A DNA stretch of 54,326 nt, from the NCBI GenBank assembly GCA_023407175.1, contig JAEYMU010000027.1:1-54326 (forward strand). Direction: 5' to 3'. This DNA comes from Bacillota bacterium. Its GTDB lineage: Bacteria; Bacillota_A; Clostridia; Lachnospirales; Lachnospiraceae. A model generated the notes under the pieces. The model was not told the DNA's origin. It was given only the letters and a program-made list of their open reading frames with translations, and did not search any database. A program made the translations under genes and the position numbers. Positions 35,713 through 42,276 of the stretch are shown piece by piece. The stretch's first letter is position 1; each line of letters starts with the position of its first letter.

Positions 35713-35741
35713 ATATATTCCCTCATATAATTTAGCATATA

Positions 35742-35791
35742 TGTTACACTCGTGTAATGTTTTGTAACAGTGTAACAATGAAAAATGTTAC
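35742..35791. repeat. TGTTACA/TGTAACA site cluster upstream of terS
   Basis: Four copies of a TGTTACA-type site in 50 bases: TGTTACACT at 35742-35750, TGTAACA at 35763-35769, AGTGTAACA at 35769-35777 (exact complement of the first) and TGTTACA at 35785-35791. Sited just before the small terminase. A packaging-recognition or regulator site is likely. Confidence 0.55.
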
Positions 35792-36051
35792 AGTAATTTG
35801 ATTAATTCTATTATTAAGAAACCAAAAACTCCGCTGAATAATGCGATACTTATTCCGAGCACCCATTTAAGAGTGGATAATATACTGCTTACTTCAGCTA
35901 CATTAATGCATAATTTATCCAAGTTACTGTCTAGTTTGTCTATTCTTTTTTTGAATTCATTGATTTCATGTTGCCTATGATTTGCTTTGGTTTCTAATGT
36001 TACTATTCTGTCTTCGTTTACACAGGTTAATGTGTTATGCTGTGTCATCAT
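35788..36051 (-). CDS. XhlA-like membrane protein (lysis accessory)
   Basis: About 88 residues. A long coiled coil (VTLETKANHRQHEINEFKKR; IDKLDSNLDKLCINVAEVSS) is followed by one C-terminal membrane span (WVLGISIALFSGVFGFLIIE). This is the layout of XhlA/hemolysin-type proteins that act with holins. The start at 36051 gives a 7-base gap to GGAG; upstream ATGs exist. It overlaps the holin-like gene. Confidence 0.62.
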   Translation of the reverse strand: MMTQHNTLTCVNEDRIVTLETKANHRQHEINEFKKRIDKLDSNLDKLCINVAEVSSILSTLKWVLGISIALFSGVFGFLIIELIKLL

Positions 36052-36268
36052 TATCATACTCCGCACTATCATTATTGGTATTGTTGTCTAATATGGTGTT
36101 TGGGTGTTTCGCATCAAGATAAGCCAATACGAAACCAATAATTGCTACGAGCACCGCGATTAACTGATTCTGCATATCTGCGGTTAAGGCCAAATATGGT
36201 GCTATAGTCATTACTACGAATTTGATTATTGTTGTTAGGTTTCCGAATAATTCATTTTTTTGTGTCAT
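36035..36268 (-). CDS. Holin-like membrane protein
   Basis: 77 residues, with two hydrophobic spans (LTTIIKFVVMTIAPYLALTA and LIAVLVAIIGFVLAYLDAKH) and an acidic tail (NNDSAEYDNDDTA), typical of class II phage holins. A GGAGG lies 10 bases upstream of the ATG. It is the first gene after the late promoter and leader. The endoisopeptidase is ~35 kb downstream, an unusual separation. Confidence 0.65.
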   Translation of the reverse strand: MTQKNELFGNLTTIIKFVVMTIAPYLALTADMQNQLIAVLVAIIGFVLAYLDAKHPNTILDNNTNNDSAEYDNDDTA

Positions 36269-36343
36269 TTTTTAAAATCCTCCATCTTTTTAGATTAATC
36301 TAAAAAAAAATTAACAATAATATTTTATGTTTTAGGAGTGAAT

Positions 36344-36475
36344 GGATGCAGTAGGATTCGAACCTACGATAAAAAAAAGATAATAGAGTATCTTAATGTT
36401 TTTTAAGAGCAATGTTAAAAATTTTAATGTTTATTTCTCTTTTTTTTAAGAGTATCTGCATTTCTCTGTACATCC
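36344..36475 (-). ncRNA. tRNA-like element in late-operon leader
   Basis: On the minus strand 132 bases begin GGATGTA and end TGCATCC (7-pair acceptor stem with one G-T) followed by A. The 3' part has a perfect T-arm: GTAGG-TTCGAAT-CCTAC directly before the acceptor strand. The middle is an A/T-rich stretch with a direct repeat (AGATACTCT, twice, 63 bases apart) and no good anticodon arm, and the D-arm lacks GG. So it is tRNA-like, not a normal tRNA; an intron-bearing or decayed tRNA is possible. Confidence 0.55.
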
Positions 36476-36548
36476 AGAAGATTAAAATAATATGAAATTA
36501 GGGGGGGTTAATAAAAAGGGATAAAAAAATATTAATTATAATTTTTTT

Positions 36549-36562
36549 ACTATATATAAAAC
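36549..36562 (-). promoter_or_regulatory. Late-operon TATA promoter
   Basis: The minus strand reads TTTTATATATAG, an excellent archaeal TATA box. A start about 25 bases downstream would begin the transcript roughly 50 bases before the tRNA-like element and 260 bases before the holin-like gene. It probably drives the lysis, terminase and head genes. Confidence 0.55.
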
Positions 36563-36836
36563 AATCACATTTTTTTTATAAGAATTATAATGGGACCCTG
36601 AAAAAAAAATTAGATAATTCTTTTTATATTAAATGTTTTTTATAATTAAAATTTGGTCTTATCTTTTTACCCCATATTATTAATTTTTTTTACAATAGAA
36701 TTACACTAAAAGGTCATGTTTTTTTTGATTAAGTTGAAGGGGATTTTTTTTATATGATAAAAAAGTTAAACCGTGTTTCTTCTTTTATGGACGAAAATAT
36801 AAAATAGATAAAATATGCTGAATTTGTTAGATATGT

Positions 36837-37034
36837 TTATTTTCCCGAACATGTAAGTGTAATTTTTTCAAGGATAAATTGTGAATATAAATGCCCTGCT
36901 TCATATATTAATGTTCCACAGGTCTTGCAAAAGATTTGATCATGATGTGAATCGTAGAGTAATTCTGAATTATCTTTGCAGTTTTTGCATAGTAATTGTA
37001 TTTCATCATGATTAAAATTTTTAAATTCATTCAT
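36837..37034 (-). CDS. Zinc-ribbon protein
   Basis: 65 residues from the ATG at 37032-37034 (AAGGGGAC site upstream). It has two CxxC pairs: 'LLCKNCKDNSELLYDSHHDQ' and 'IFCKTCGTLIYEAGH', i.e. a single zinc ribbon like those of TFB/TFS-type transcription proteins. It is the last gene before the late leader, so a role in switching on late transcription is possible but not shown. A copy of the 28-base repeat ends 10 bases before its ATG. Confidence 0.68.
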   Translation of the reverse strand: MNEFKNFNHDEIQLLCKNCKDNSELLYDSHHDQIFCKTCGTLIYEAGHLYSQFILEKITLTCSGK

Positions 37035-37043
37035 AAAGTCCCC

Positions 37044-37071
37044 TTCATTAATCACCGTAGACAATTAGAAA
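37044..37071 (-). repeat. Copy 2 of the 28-base repeat
   Basis: Matches 27862-27889 at 27 of 28 positions, in the same orientation. It fills the gap between the two zinc-finger genes and ends just before the ribosome site of the zinc-ribbon gene. It thus lies in or near a 5' leader, as copy 1 does. Confidence 0.8.
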
Positions 37072-37075
37072 TATT

Positions 37076-37378
37076 TTAGGATATTTTGAGTCTTTTTTTC
37101 TCATTTTGGATTGCTTGATATTCTTGATGATAATCTTGTCTTCGGTGTTTGCTTAATCCAGATGTGCCTAAACATTCTTTTTTAGGATATTGTCTCCGGT
37201 ATTTGTTAGCGAATATTGCTTTTTGTTCTTGGTGAGCATATTTTTTGCATTTGGGGCTACAGTATGTTTCGCGATTGTGTTTTTTGAAGAATTTTTTACC
37301 ACACCATTTGCAGTGTCTTGTGATAAATGTTGATTGCCCTCCAGGGTGTTTTCTGAGTAGTATGGTTTTGGTTCTCAT
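37076..37378 (-). CDS. Basic MYM-like zinc-finger protein
   Basis: 100 residues, strongly basic. 'HCKWCGKKFFKKHNRETYCS' and 'SPKCKKYAHQEQKAIF' give a CxxC...CxxxC zinc finger, the kind found in viral DNA-binding or nuclease-accessory proteins. The C-terminus is Arg/Lys-rich (NKYRRQYPKKEC; SKHRRQDYHQEY). It follows the ERCC4 nuclease by 21 bases. A DNA-binding role is likely. Confidence 0.65.
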   Translation of the reverse strand: MRTKTILLRKHPGGQSTFITRHCKWCGKKFFKKHNRETYCSPKCKKYAHQEQKAIFANKYRRQYPKKECLGTSGLSKHRRQDYHQEYQAIQNEKKRLKIS

Positions 37379-37399
37379 AAAAATATTAAATTATTTATT

Positions 37400-38065
37400 T
37401 TATCCCATTTGGTTTATTTGGCCTATAATTTGTTTCGCTAGAATTTCACCAATTCCAGGTACATTTACCAAATCAGTGTATGTTAAATGGTATACATCAC
37501 TCCATGTTTGGAGGTTTAATGTGTTTACTATGTTTTTTGCTCTTTTTTCATGCACATCATCGAGACAGTAACATAATGCATTATATGCAGGGTTAGGTGA
37601 TTTTGTGTCGAATTTTTTGGTTATTGGTTTATCATCTAAGATTTTTTCTGTTTGTTTTTCCATCATTAAGAATGCATCATTTAAAGTTCCTGTTGATTGT
37701 ATTACTGTACTGTATGTGTTTAATCTTGCTATTGCTCCATAGTATTGGTTTATTAGGAATTTTTGATGTTTGTTTGTTTCTTTTATTGCTTGTTGTCTGT
37801 CTCTGTTGCTTCCCTGTATTATTATGAATTGATATTTATAATTGTAACATTGTTCTATAACTTCATTAAATACCCTTCCATTTAATATTGATGATATGAA
37901 GTCCTGCATGGTTTTGAATTCGAATACTACTTTGTTTTCAAACAAGTAGTCACCCGTTTTGAGTTCTTTTACTTGTACTTCATGTCCTTGTTTGGTGTAA
38001 TATTCTTTTGCTAGTTTTATTCTTTTTTGTTCTCTTGAGTCTATCACCACATCCATATAAATCAT
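37400..38065 (-). CDS. ERCC4/XPF-family nuclease
   Basis: 221 residues. The nuclease core shows 'DVVIDSREQKRIKLAKEYYT', 'ELKTGDYLFENKVVFEFKTM' and 'QDFISSILNGRVFNEVIEQC', matching the GDxnERKxxxD pattern with the variant EFKTMQD. The C-terminus has a helix-hairpin-helix pair (TYTDLVNVPGIGEILAKQII). Such enzymes cut branched DNA, and a small version would resolve replication or recombination forks here. The gene is in the replication operon. Confidence 0.82.
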   Translation of the reverse strand: MIYMDVVIDSREQKRIKLAKEYYTKQGHEVQVKELKTGDYLFENKVVFEFKTMQDFISSILNGRVFNEVIEQCYNYKYQFIIIQGSNRDRQQAIKETNKHQKFLINQYYGAIARLNTYSTVIQSTGTLNDAFLMMEKQTEKILDDKPITKKFDTKSPNPAYNALCYCLDDVHEKRAKNIVNTLNLQTWSDVYHLTYTDLVNVPGIGEILAKQIIGQINQMG

Positions 38066-38076
38066 CCTTCCTTTTT

Positions 38077-38325
38077 TTATTTGAATGGTAAATCATCTAA
38101 CTCGTTATACATGTGTTCATTGTATAAGCTGGTTTGTGCTTTGATTAACTGTAATGCATGTTTCTCATTATATCCATACACGTTCATGTCTGTGAGGAAG
38201 AATACTATACTTGCACGGATAATGTCTGACATGCTAATATTGTAATCTGTTTTACCAGCTTCCTCCTTAACTTTTAGCAAGTACTGATGCAGGTCATCAT
38301 GTATGTTTAAATGCACAGTTTTCAT
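38077..38325 (-). CDS. Ribbon-helix-helix-like small protein
   Basis: 82 residues from the ATG at 38323-38325, with GAGGAG 7 bases upstream. It starts with a short strand (MKTVHLNIHDDLHQYLLKV) followed by helices (MSDIIRASIVFFLTDMNVYG), the ribbon-helix-helix pattern of small regulators. The DNA target is unknown. Confidence 0.6.
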   Translation of the reverse strand: MKTVHLNIHDDLHQYLLKVKEEAGKTDYNISMSDIIRASIVFFLTDMNVYGYNEKHALQLIKAQTSLYNEHMYNELDDLPFK

Positions 38326-38326
38326 A

Positions 38327-38473
38327 TTATAACTCCTCTTTTGCATTATAATATCCAAAATATTCCAAATTTAATTCTTCTGCAATTTTGTCACCGATGT
38401 GATGAATCTTTTCCCAGTTTTCCGTATCAGTTACAGACATTAGTTTCCCAAATTCTAATATAATTTCAGGCAT
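38327..38473 (-). CDS. Small ORF of 48 residues
   Basis: Begins MPEIILEFGKLMSVTDTENW and ends EYFGYYNAKEEL. Its last codons carry the GAGGAG ribosome site of the next gene, and its stop lies 1 base before that gene's ATG. Composition (E, I, K, N) matches its neighbours, which argues for a true gene. Its own ribosome site (GGGATGA) is weak. No family known. Confidence 0.5.
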   Translation of the reverse strand: MPEIILEFGKLMSVTDTENWEKIHHIGDKIAEELNLEYFGYYNAKEEL

Positions 38474-38506
38474 TTTTCAATCATCCCATTATCATAATCT
38501 TCTAAT

Positions 38507-38866
38507 TTATCTCTTTCTTTTTTGAATTTGGTTTATTTTTTCAATGATCTCGTTTATTATTTCTATTTTAGCTTCTGTTCTATTAACCGATTTAGAGTTA
38601 ATACCATTCTTTTTTTGTTCCATTAAAGTAAGTTCTAAAGATGCTTGTGTTATTTCTAAAAATGTTAGTATTTCTCGTATTTCCGGAGTATACTCCCTTT
38701 CATTAGCAGTCCTGGATTTTTGCAATTTTCTTAGTTCTGCTTCCAGTTTTACTATTGCATTTTCAAGTTCAGTTAATCTTAATTCATAGTATATATTTTC
38801 CGTACCTATAATAATGAAATCATCAGGAACATTCTTTAAAGCTTTTTTTAATTCCTCACCATTCAT
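38507..38866 (-). CDS. Coiled-coil protein, unknown
   Basis: 119 residues, mostly helical with long coiled coils (ELRLTELENAIVKLEAELRK; ITQASLELTLMEQKKNGINS; EIINEIIEKINQIQKRKR). A short strand near the N-terminus (DDFIIIGTENIYYELR). It overlaps the 58-residue gene by 3 bases (ATGA). No family recognised; small coiled-coil proteins like this are common in early viral operons. Confidence 0.55.
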   Translation of the reverse strand: MNGEELKKALKNVPDDFIIIGTENIYYELRLTELENAIVKLEAELRKLQKSRTANEREYTPEIREILTFLEITQASLELTLMEQKKNGINSKSVNRTEAKIEIINEIIEKINQIQKRKR

Positions 38867-39039
38867 TTTATCATCCTCACTTCTTTTTTATCATCATCCA
38901 ACACTATATTATGTTCTTTTAGGTATGATTTTCCAAATAATTCTTCAGCATGTTTACATAACAGATAAGAATCAATTACTCCTTCAGCAGATATTATTCC
39001 TTCTTTTTCTAATTTTTCAAGTATATCATTACAACTCAT
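38863..39039 (-). CDS. Small early protein, 58 residues
   Basis: Begins MSCNDILEKLEKEGIISAEG and ends DDDKKEVRMIK. A very strong AAGGAGAT site lies 6 bases before its ATG, and its stop overlaps the ATG of the coiled-coil gene. Alpha-helical, no membrane segment. Unrecognised. Confidence 0.65.
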   Translation of the reverse strand: MSCNDILEKLEKEGIISAEGVIDSYLLCKHAEELFGKSYLKEHNIVLDDDKKEVRMIK

Positions 39040-39218
39040 TTTTGGATCTCCTTTTTATTCCGTGTGGGTTGTCTTTGAGATGGTTCCGCTACCCCACACT
39101 TACTTAACAAATAATCCTGCTTATGATTTCTTACTGTTTCAATTGCCGTGTCTATAAGTAAACTCCATTTAAAACTCTCATGCTTATCTCGCAATACCTT
39201 ATGCCATGCCTCTTTCAT
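39036..39218 (-). CDS. Small early protein, 60 residues
   Basis: 60 residues with a helical first half (MKEAWHKVLRDKHESFKWSL) and basic tail ending KEIQK. It overlaps its neighbours by a few bases on both sides (the AP2-like gene stops at 39218). Function unknown. Confidence 0.5.
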   Translation of the reverse strand: MKEAWHKVLRDKHESFKWSLLIDTAIETVRNHKQDYLLSKCGVAEPSQRQPTRNKKEIQK

Positions 39219-39562
39219 TATCCCACCTTTTTTACGATTCTTTCAACATCCAACACTTTTAAAAAATCATCTAAACAATCCACATTCCAATCAACACTTT
39301 TTAAAGCATCACGAACAATGATAGCATCCTCTAAACACTTATATACTCCAAAATAATAATTCTTCCCATCTATACCTTTAGAAATCTCATAAGAACCCCT
39401 CGAGTGTTTGTAAATATGCAGTAATTTCTTATCTCTACACTCTTTTTGTGGACGACCTATTATTTGTGCATTCATTACTTGTTTCAGGTTAGTGTTATGT
39501 TGTTTTAGGATTTCACCAATACTTAAATCATGATTATTTCTCAAATCTTCACTTATACTCAT
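39218..39562 (-). CDS. AP2-like DNA-binding protein
   Basis: 114 residues. Residues 45-95 read 'LHIYKHSRGSYEISKGIDG' and 'KNYYFGVYKCLEDAIIVRDA', the pattern of the AP2 DNA-binding fold (three strands, 'yyfG.y...eeAi.ardal') found in viral homing endonucleases and regulators. No nuclease domain is attached. N-terminal part has a helix-turn-helix-like stretch (HDLSIGEILKQHNTNLKQVM). Likely a DNA-binding regulator. Confidence 0.6.
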   Translation of the reverse strand: MSISEDLRNNHDLSIGEILKQHNTNLKQVMNAQIIGRPQKECRDKKLLHIYKHSRGSYEISKGIDGKNYYFGVYKCLEDAIIVRDALKSVDWNVDCLDDFLKVLDVERIVKKVG

Positions 39563-39801
39563 AGTTTCACCTTTTTTAATCTTGATTTTTGCCCCCCACC
39601 ACCTTGACGTTTAACACCTTCATCTTCAATTATCCTCTTTACAAATCGACCTATTTGATAATTATTCAAACCATACTTTTTTTTAAGCTCTTTAACAGAC
39701 ACATCTAAACAATTTAAATAATCCTGCTTAAATTGATTAAACAATACCCTTGATTTAGCACCATTATAATTTTCTTCAACAATATGAAAATTAGGCTTCA
39801 T
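39559..39801 (-). CDS. Helix-turn-helix-like small protein
   Basis: 80 residues with 'VSVKELKKKYGLNNYQIGRF' and 'VKRIIEDEGVKRQGGGG', a possible helix-turn-helix, and a basic tail (QKSRLKKVKL). It overlaps the AP2-like gene by 4 bases. A sequence-specific DNA-binding role is plausible. Confidence 0.55.
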   Translation of the reverse strand: MKPNFHIVEENYNGAKSRVLFNQFKQDYLNCLDVSVKELKKKYGLNNYQIGRFVKRIIEDEGVKRQGGGGQKSRLKKVKL

Positions 39802-39807
39802 CTTAAA

Positions 39808-39969
39808 TCATCCCTCATCTTCTCTTTTTTGTAATTCATATTCACACTGTTTACGTTCAGCTACACAAACACGATGAATTGGACTATACATTCCAGGTTG
39901 CCTTAAAAGAGTATTAATAAATTTTATTCTTCTTTTTAATTCATTAACACTCATATCTTCATAACACAT
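39808..39969 (-). CDS. Small early protein, 53 residues
   Basis: Starts MCYEDMSVNELKRRIKFINT from the ATG at 39967-39969 with a GGAGG site 10 bases before; an alternative start 30 bases earlier lies inside that site. Helical and basic, with one Cys near each end. Unknown. Confidence 0.5.
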   Translation of the reverse strand: MCYEDMSVNELKRRIKFINTLLRQPGMYSPIHRVCVAERKQCEYELQKREDEG

Positions 39970-40003
39970 ATAACAATTACCTCCCCCACTATTCACCATT
40001 TTT

Positions 40004-41632
40004 TTAGATTTTTATTTCCTCATTTCTTTTGATTCGTTTACGTTTAACCTTATCTTCAAGTGGTGGATGAATTGCTTCAAGGAAATACTCATTAAAGAGA
40101 TATTTATAATTATTTAAGAGTTGATCAAAATCAGAGTCAATAACATAAGTAGTACAATAATCTTCCAAATCCCTTATACCTCTACCATATGCTTGCATTA
40201 ATGGCATAATAGTTTGATATTTATACCATGTAGGGTCGTAATAATTTCTTGTGAAAATTTGCCCTTCTAATCTTGGATAAGGCATTTTAAAAATAATCTG
40301 ATATCTACATTTATCTCCTTTGAAATCCACTCCATCCTTAATCCCTGCACCAATAAGAGTGATAGGTTTATATGATTTTTCAAAAGCAGCTAATGTTTCT
40401 TCACGAGTAGATCCTCCGACTACCCAAACATTTTTACTGTCTAAATTTTTTTTAAGGTACCATGCTTGTTCATTACTTGATGTATGAATAACACCTTTTT
40501 GACCAGCATGTTTACTTACAATCTCTTTTATTTTCATGATTGCTTTAGGATTACGCCAGTTAGGTTTATGATTTTCATCTCTTCCACTCATACTGCCAAT
40601 ATAATCTCTTATTATTGGGCGATTGGATACTGAAAATGGTGATTTTTGGTAAATATAAAAAGTATCATCTGCATCTAAACCTAACCATTCACAAAATTTA
40701 TCTTTATTTCCTAATGTTCCTGTGAGGAATAATCTTGTTTCACCAAATCTGAATATGTTTTCAGCATATTGATTAACAGTTAAAGGTTTGAATTCTACTT
40801 TTAATCCTGCTTTAAAATCTTTATCACTGATGATTTGTTTTTTAGATGGTAATTCGATAATCCATCTTTCTTCTGAAGAAAGACTGTTTATTAATGTTTG
40901 ATAATTTTGTATTTTATTATCGATTTTTTTAATTTCTTGATCATCAGTTGTGTTATTTTTGAATGTTTTTTCAATAGTTATTAATTTTTCAAGAATATTT
41001 ATCCAGTAATTTTCTTCTTTGAGATCTTTTAAGTTTAATTCTTTATTCATGATTTTGTCAAATATATCAAAACCATAATTTTTAATTATTGATTTTCTGT
41101 TTAATGTTCTGCTTATTAATCCCATGATTTTGCTTTCGAGGTTATGTGCTTCATCCATGATTAGTAAATCTCGTTTTGAGAATAATTCTGTGTAATTTCC
41201 TGCAAACCAGATGTAATCATAATTTGTGATTATGTTTTTACTAGTTAATGCTTCACGTAATGCTAATATGTATTCGCAATCATTACATTTTTTTTCTTTT
41301 AGTTGTTCCATGTAGCATTCTTCACAAGTTCCTCCATGATTACATGTGTAGTTTCTTCTTCCTTTAATTTCTGTAAGCATATAATTAAAATCGTCAAGGT
41401 ATTGTTTTTGTAATTGGTTTGTCATTGTTAAAATATAGGAGTTATCACATAGGTTAGCTATTGTTGTAGCTATTGCTGATTTTCCTATACCTGTTCCAGC
41501 TTCGAGGATAATATTTTTAAATCCTAAATCCATAGCAGTAATTATTTCTTCTATGATTCGTATTTGTTCAGTTCTTGGTTCATATTCTTTTAAGGACCAA
41601 TATTTCTGAATATCATTATTATTTGTATCCAT
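40004..41632 (-). CDS. XPD/DinG-family Fe-S superfamily 2 helicase
   Basis: 542 residues from the ATG at 41630-41632 (GGGGGA site upstream). Motif I 'LEAGTGIGKSAIATTI' (about 44-58), motif II 'DLLIMDEAHNLESK', and motif VI 'PLMQAYGRGIRDLEDY' are present. Between I and II the cysteines 'CNHGGTCEECYMEQ...CNDC' (about 96-120) are spaced as the XPD iron-sulphur cluster. A 5'-3' DNA helicase with roles in repair or replication of the virus is expected. The gene follows the origin region. Confidence 0.84.
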   Translation of the reverse strand: MDTNNNDIQKYWSLKEYEPRTEQIRIIEEIITAMDLGFKNIILEAGTGIGKSAIATTIANLCDNSYILTMTNQLQKQYLDDFNYMLTEIKGRRNYTCNHGGTCEECYMEQLKEKKCNDCEYILALREALTSKNIITNYDYIWFAGNYTELFSKRDLLIMDEAHNLESKIMGLISRTLNRKSIIKNYGFDIFDKIMNKELNLKDLKEENYWINILEKLITIEKTFKNNTTDDQEIKKIDNKIQNYQTLINSLSSEERWIIELPSKKQIISDKDFKAGLKVEFKPLTVNQYAENIFRFGETRLFLTGTLGNKDKFCEWLGLDADDTFYIYQKSPFSVSNRPIIRDYIGSMSGRDENHKPNWRNPKAIMKIKEIVSKHAGQKGVIHTSSNEQAWYLKKNLDSKNVWVVGGSTREETLAAFEKSYKPITLIGAGIKDGVDFKGDKCRYQIIFKMPYPRLEGQIFTRNYYDPTWYKYQTIMPLMQAYGRGIRDLEDYCTTYVIDSDFDQLLNNYKYLFNEYFLEAIHPPLEDKVKRKRIKRNEEIKI

Positions 41633-41933
41633 AATTATTTCCCCCATTTTCTTTTATTTTTTCTTCAAATTTCTTTAATTTCTCATAATCTTTATGTAAT
41701 ATTTCTAATTTTTTAGTGATTGTTTCATAATCTTTTGAATTGATTGTTCCTTCATTTCTGATGAAATTATAGTCATTTACTGTGTTAGTTAGTTGTTTTT
41801 TTAGTTGATGTATTCGTGTTTCTAGTGTGATCCTGTTTTTGTTGAATATGCAGTAATTTTTATGCGTACATGTTGCATGTGGTTTATTTGCTCCAGCAGA
41901 ATAGTAACATTTATTATAATTTATTTTCATCAT
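41619..41933 (-). CDS. Cys-rich coiled-coil protein upstream of helicase
   Basis: 104 residues. The N-terminus has C8, C22 and C28 plus H19, H24 ('ATCTHKNYCIF'), perhaps a small zinc site. The remainder is a long coiled coil (LEILHKDYEKLKKFEEKIKE). It overlaps the helicase ATG by 14 bases, so they are probably co-translated. It may be a helicase loader or partner; not recognised by family. Confidence 0.55.
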   Translation of the reverse strand: MMKINYNKCYYSAGANKPHATCTHKNYCIFNKNRITLETRIHQLKKQLTNTVNDYNFIRNEGTINSKDYETITKKLEILHKDYEKLKKFEEKIKENGGNNYGYK

Positions 41934-42276
41934 ATTTCTCTTCTTATTTTTTAATAATAATAAATTATATTATATTTACTTATATTTTCAAGGACTTACA
42001 GTTCTTTGTTTTTGATTATACTCTTAAGTTACCCAGTTACCTAGTTACTTTCATCATTTTTTCAAAAGTTACTTGGTTACTTGGTTACCTATGGGGGTTG
42101 ACTCAAAAATTTCAAGAAGGGGCCTCCCTCTCCCCAGGAAAGTAACTCTAGAAATCCCCATAAAATAACCACGAAATAATGCTTTAAATCAAAATCAAAG
42201 ACATTTAAACAATTTTTGAAGTTACTTTCACCTAAAAGTAACCAAAGTAACTTTGAAGTAACCTTAAACACAATCC
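41934..42276. other. Iteron-rich region, candidate replication origin
   Basis: 343 bases without a gene, holding 11 GTTAC or GTAAC sites. Six form two triplets with exact 8-base spacing (starts 42028, 42036, 42044 and 42068, 42076, 42084). The others lie at 42142, 42221, 42238, 42247 and 42258, four of them inverted. A 30-base C/G-rich patch (GGGGCCTCCCTCTCCCC near 42120) and an A/T-rich tract adjoin. It sits between the two helicase genes. Confidence 0.65.
42028..42088. repeat. Octamer GTTAC iterons
   Basis: Two blocks of three direct repeats, units like AGTTACCC/AGTTACCT/AGTTACTT and GTTACTTG/GTTACTTG/GTTACCTA. The 8-base period continues in phase across the 40 bases between blocks. This periodicity is that of initiator-binding iterons. 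Confidence 0.75.

Larger units (their letters stand above)
36269..36836. other. Leader region of the late operon (no protein gene)
   Basis: 568 bases, very A/T-rich. It holds the late TATA box, a tRNA-like element (36344-36475), a run of 7 G (around 36500) and long T runs that could terminate the early operon. No open frame of credible composition was found on either strand. Confidence 0.6.

Noticed and set aside
36344..36475. A normal host tRNA gene serving as attachment site
   Set aside because: Acceptor and T-arm are good but no anticodon arm or GG-containing D-loop could be formed, and it lies deep in the virus, not at an end.
37400..38065. Host XPF/Hef helicase-nuclease fragment
   Set aside because: Only the nuclease and HhH parts are present, with no sign of a lost helicase part, and it fits the viral operon and strand.
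42001..42262. CRISPR array
   Set aside because: The repeats are only 5-8 bases with 3-6 base gaps, so there are no spacers. No CRISPR array was seen anywhere in the window.
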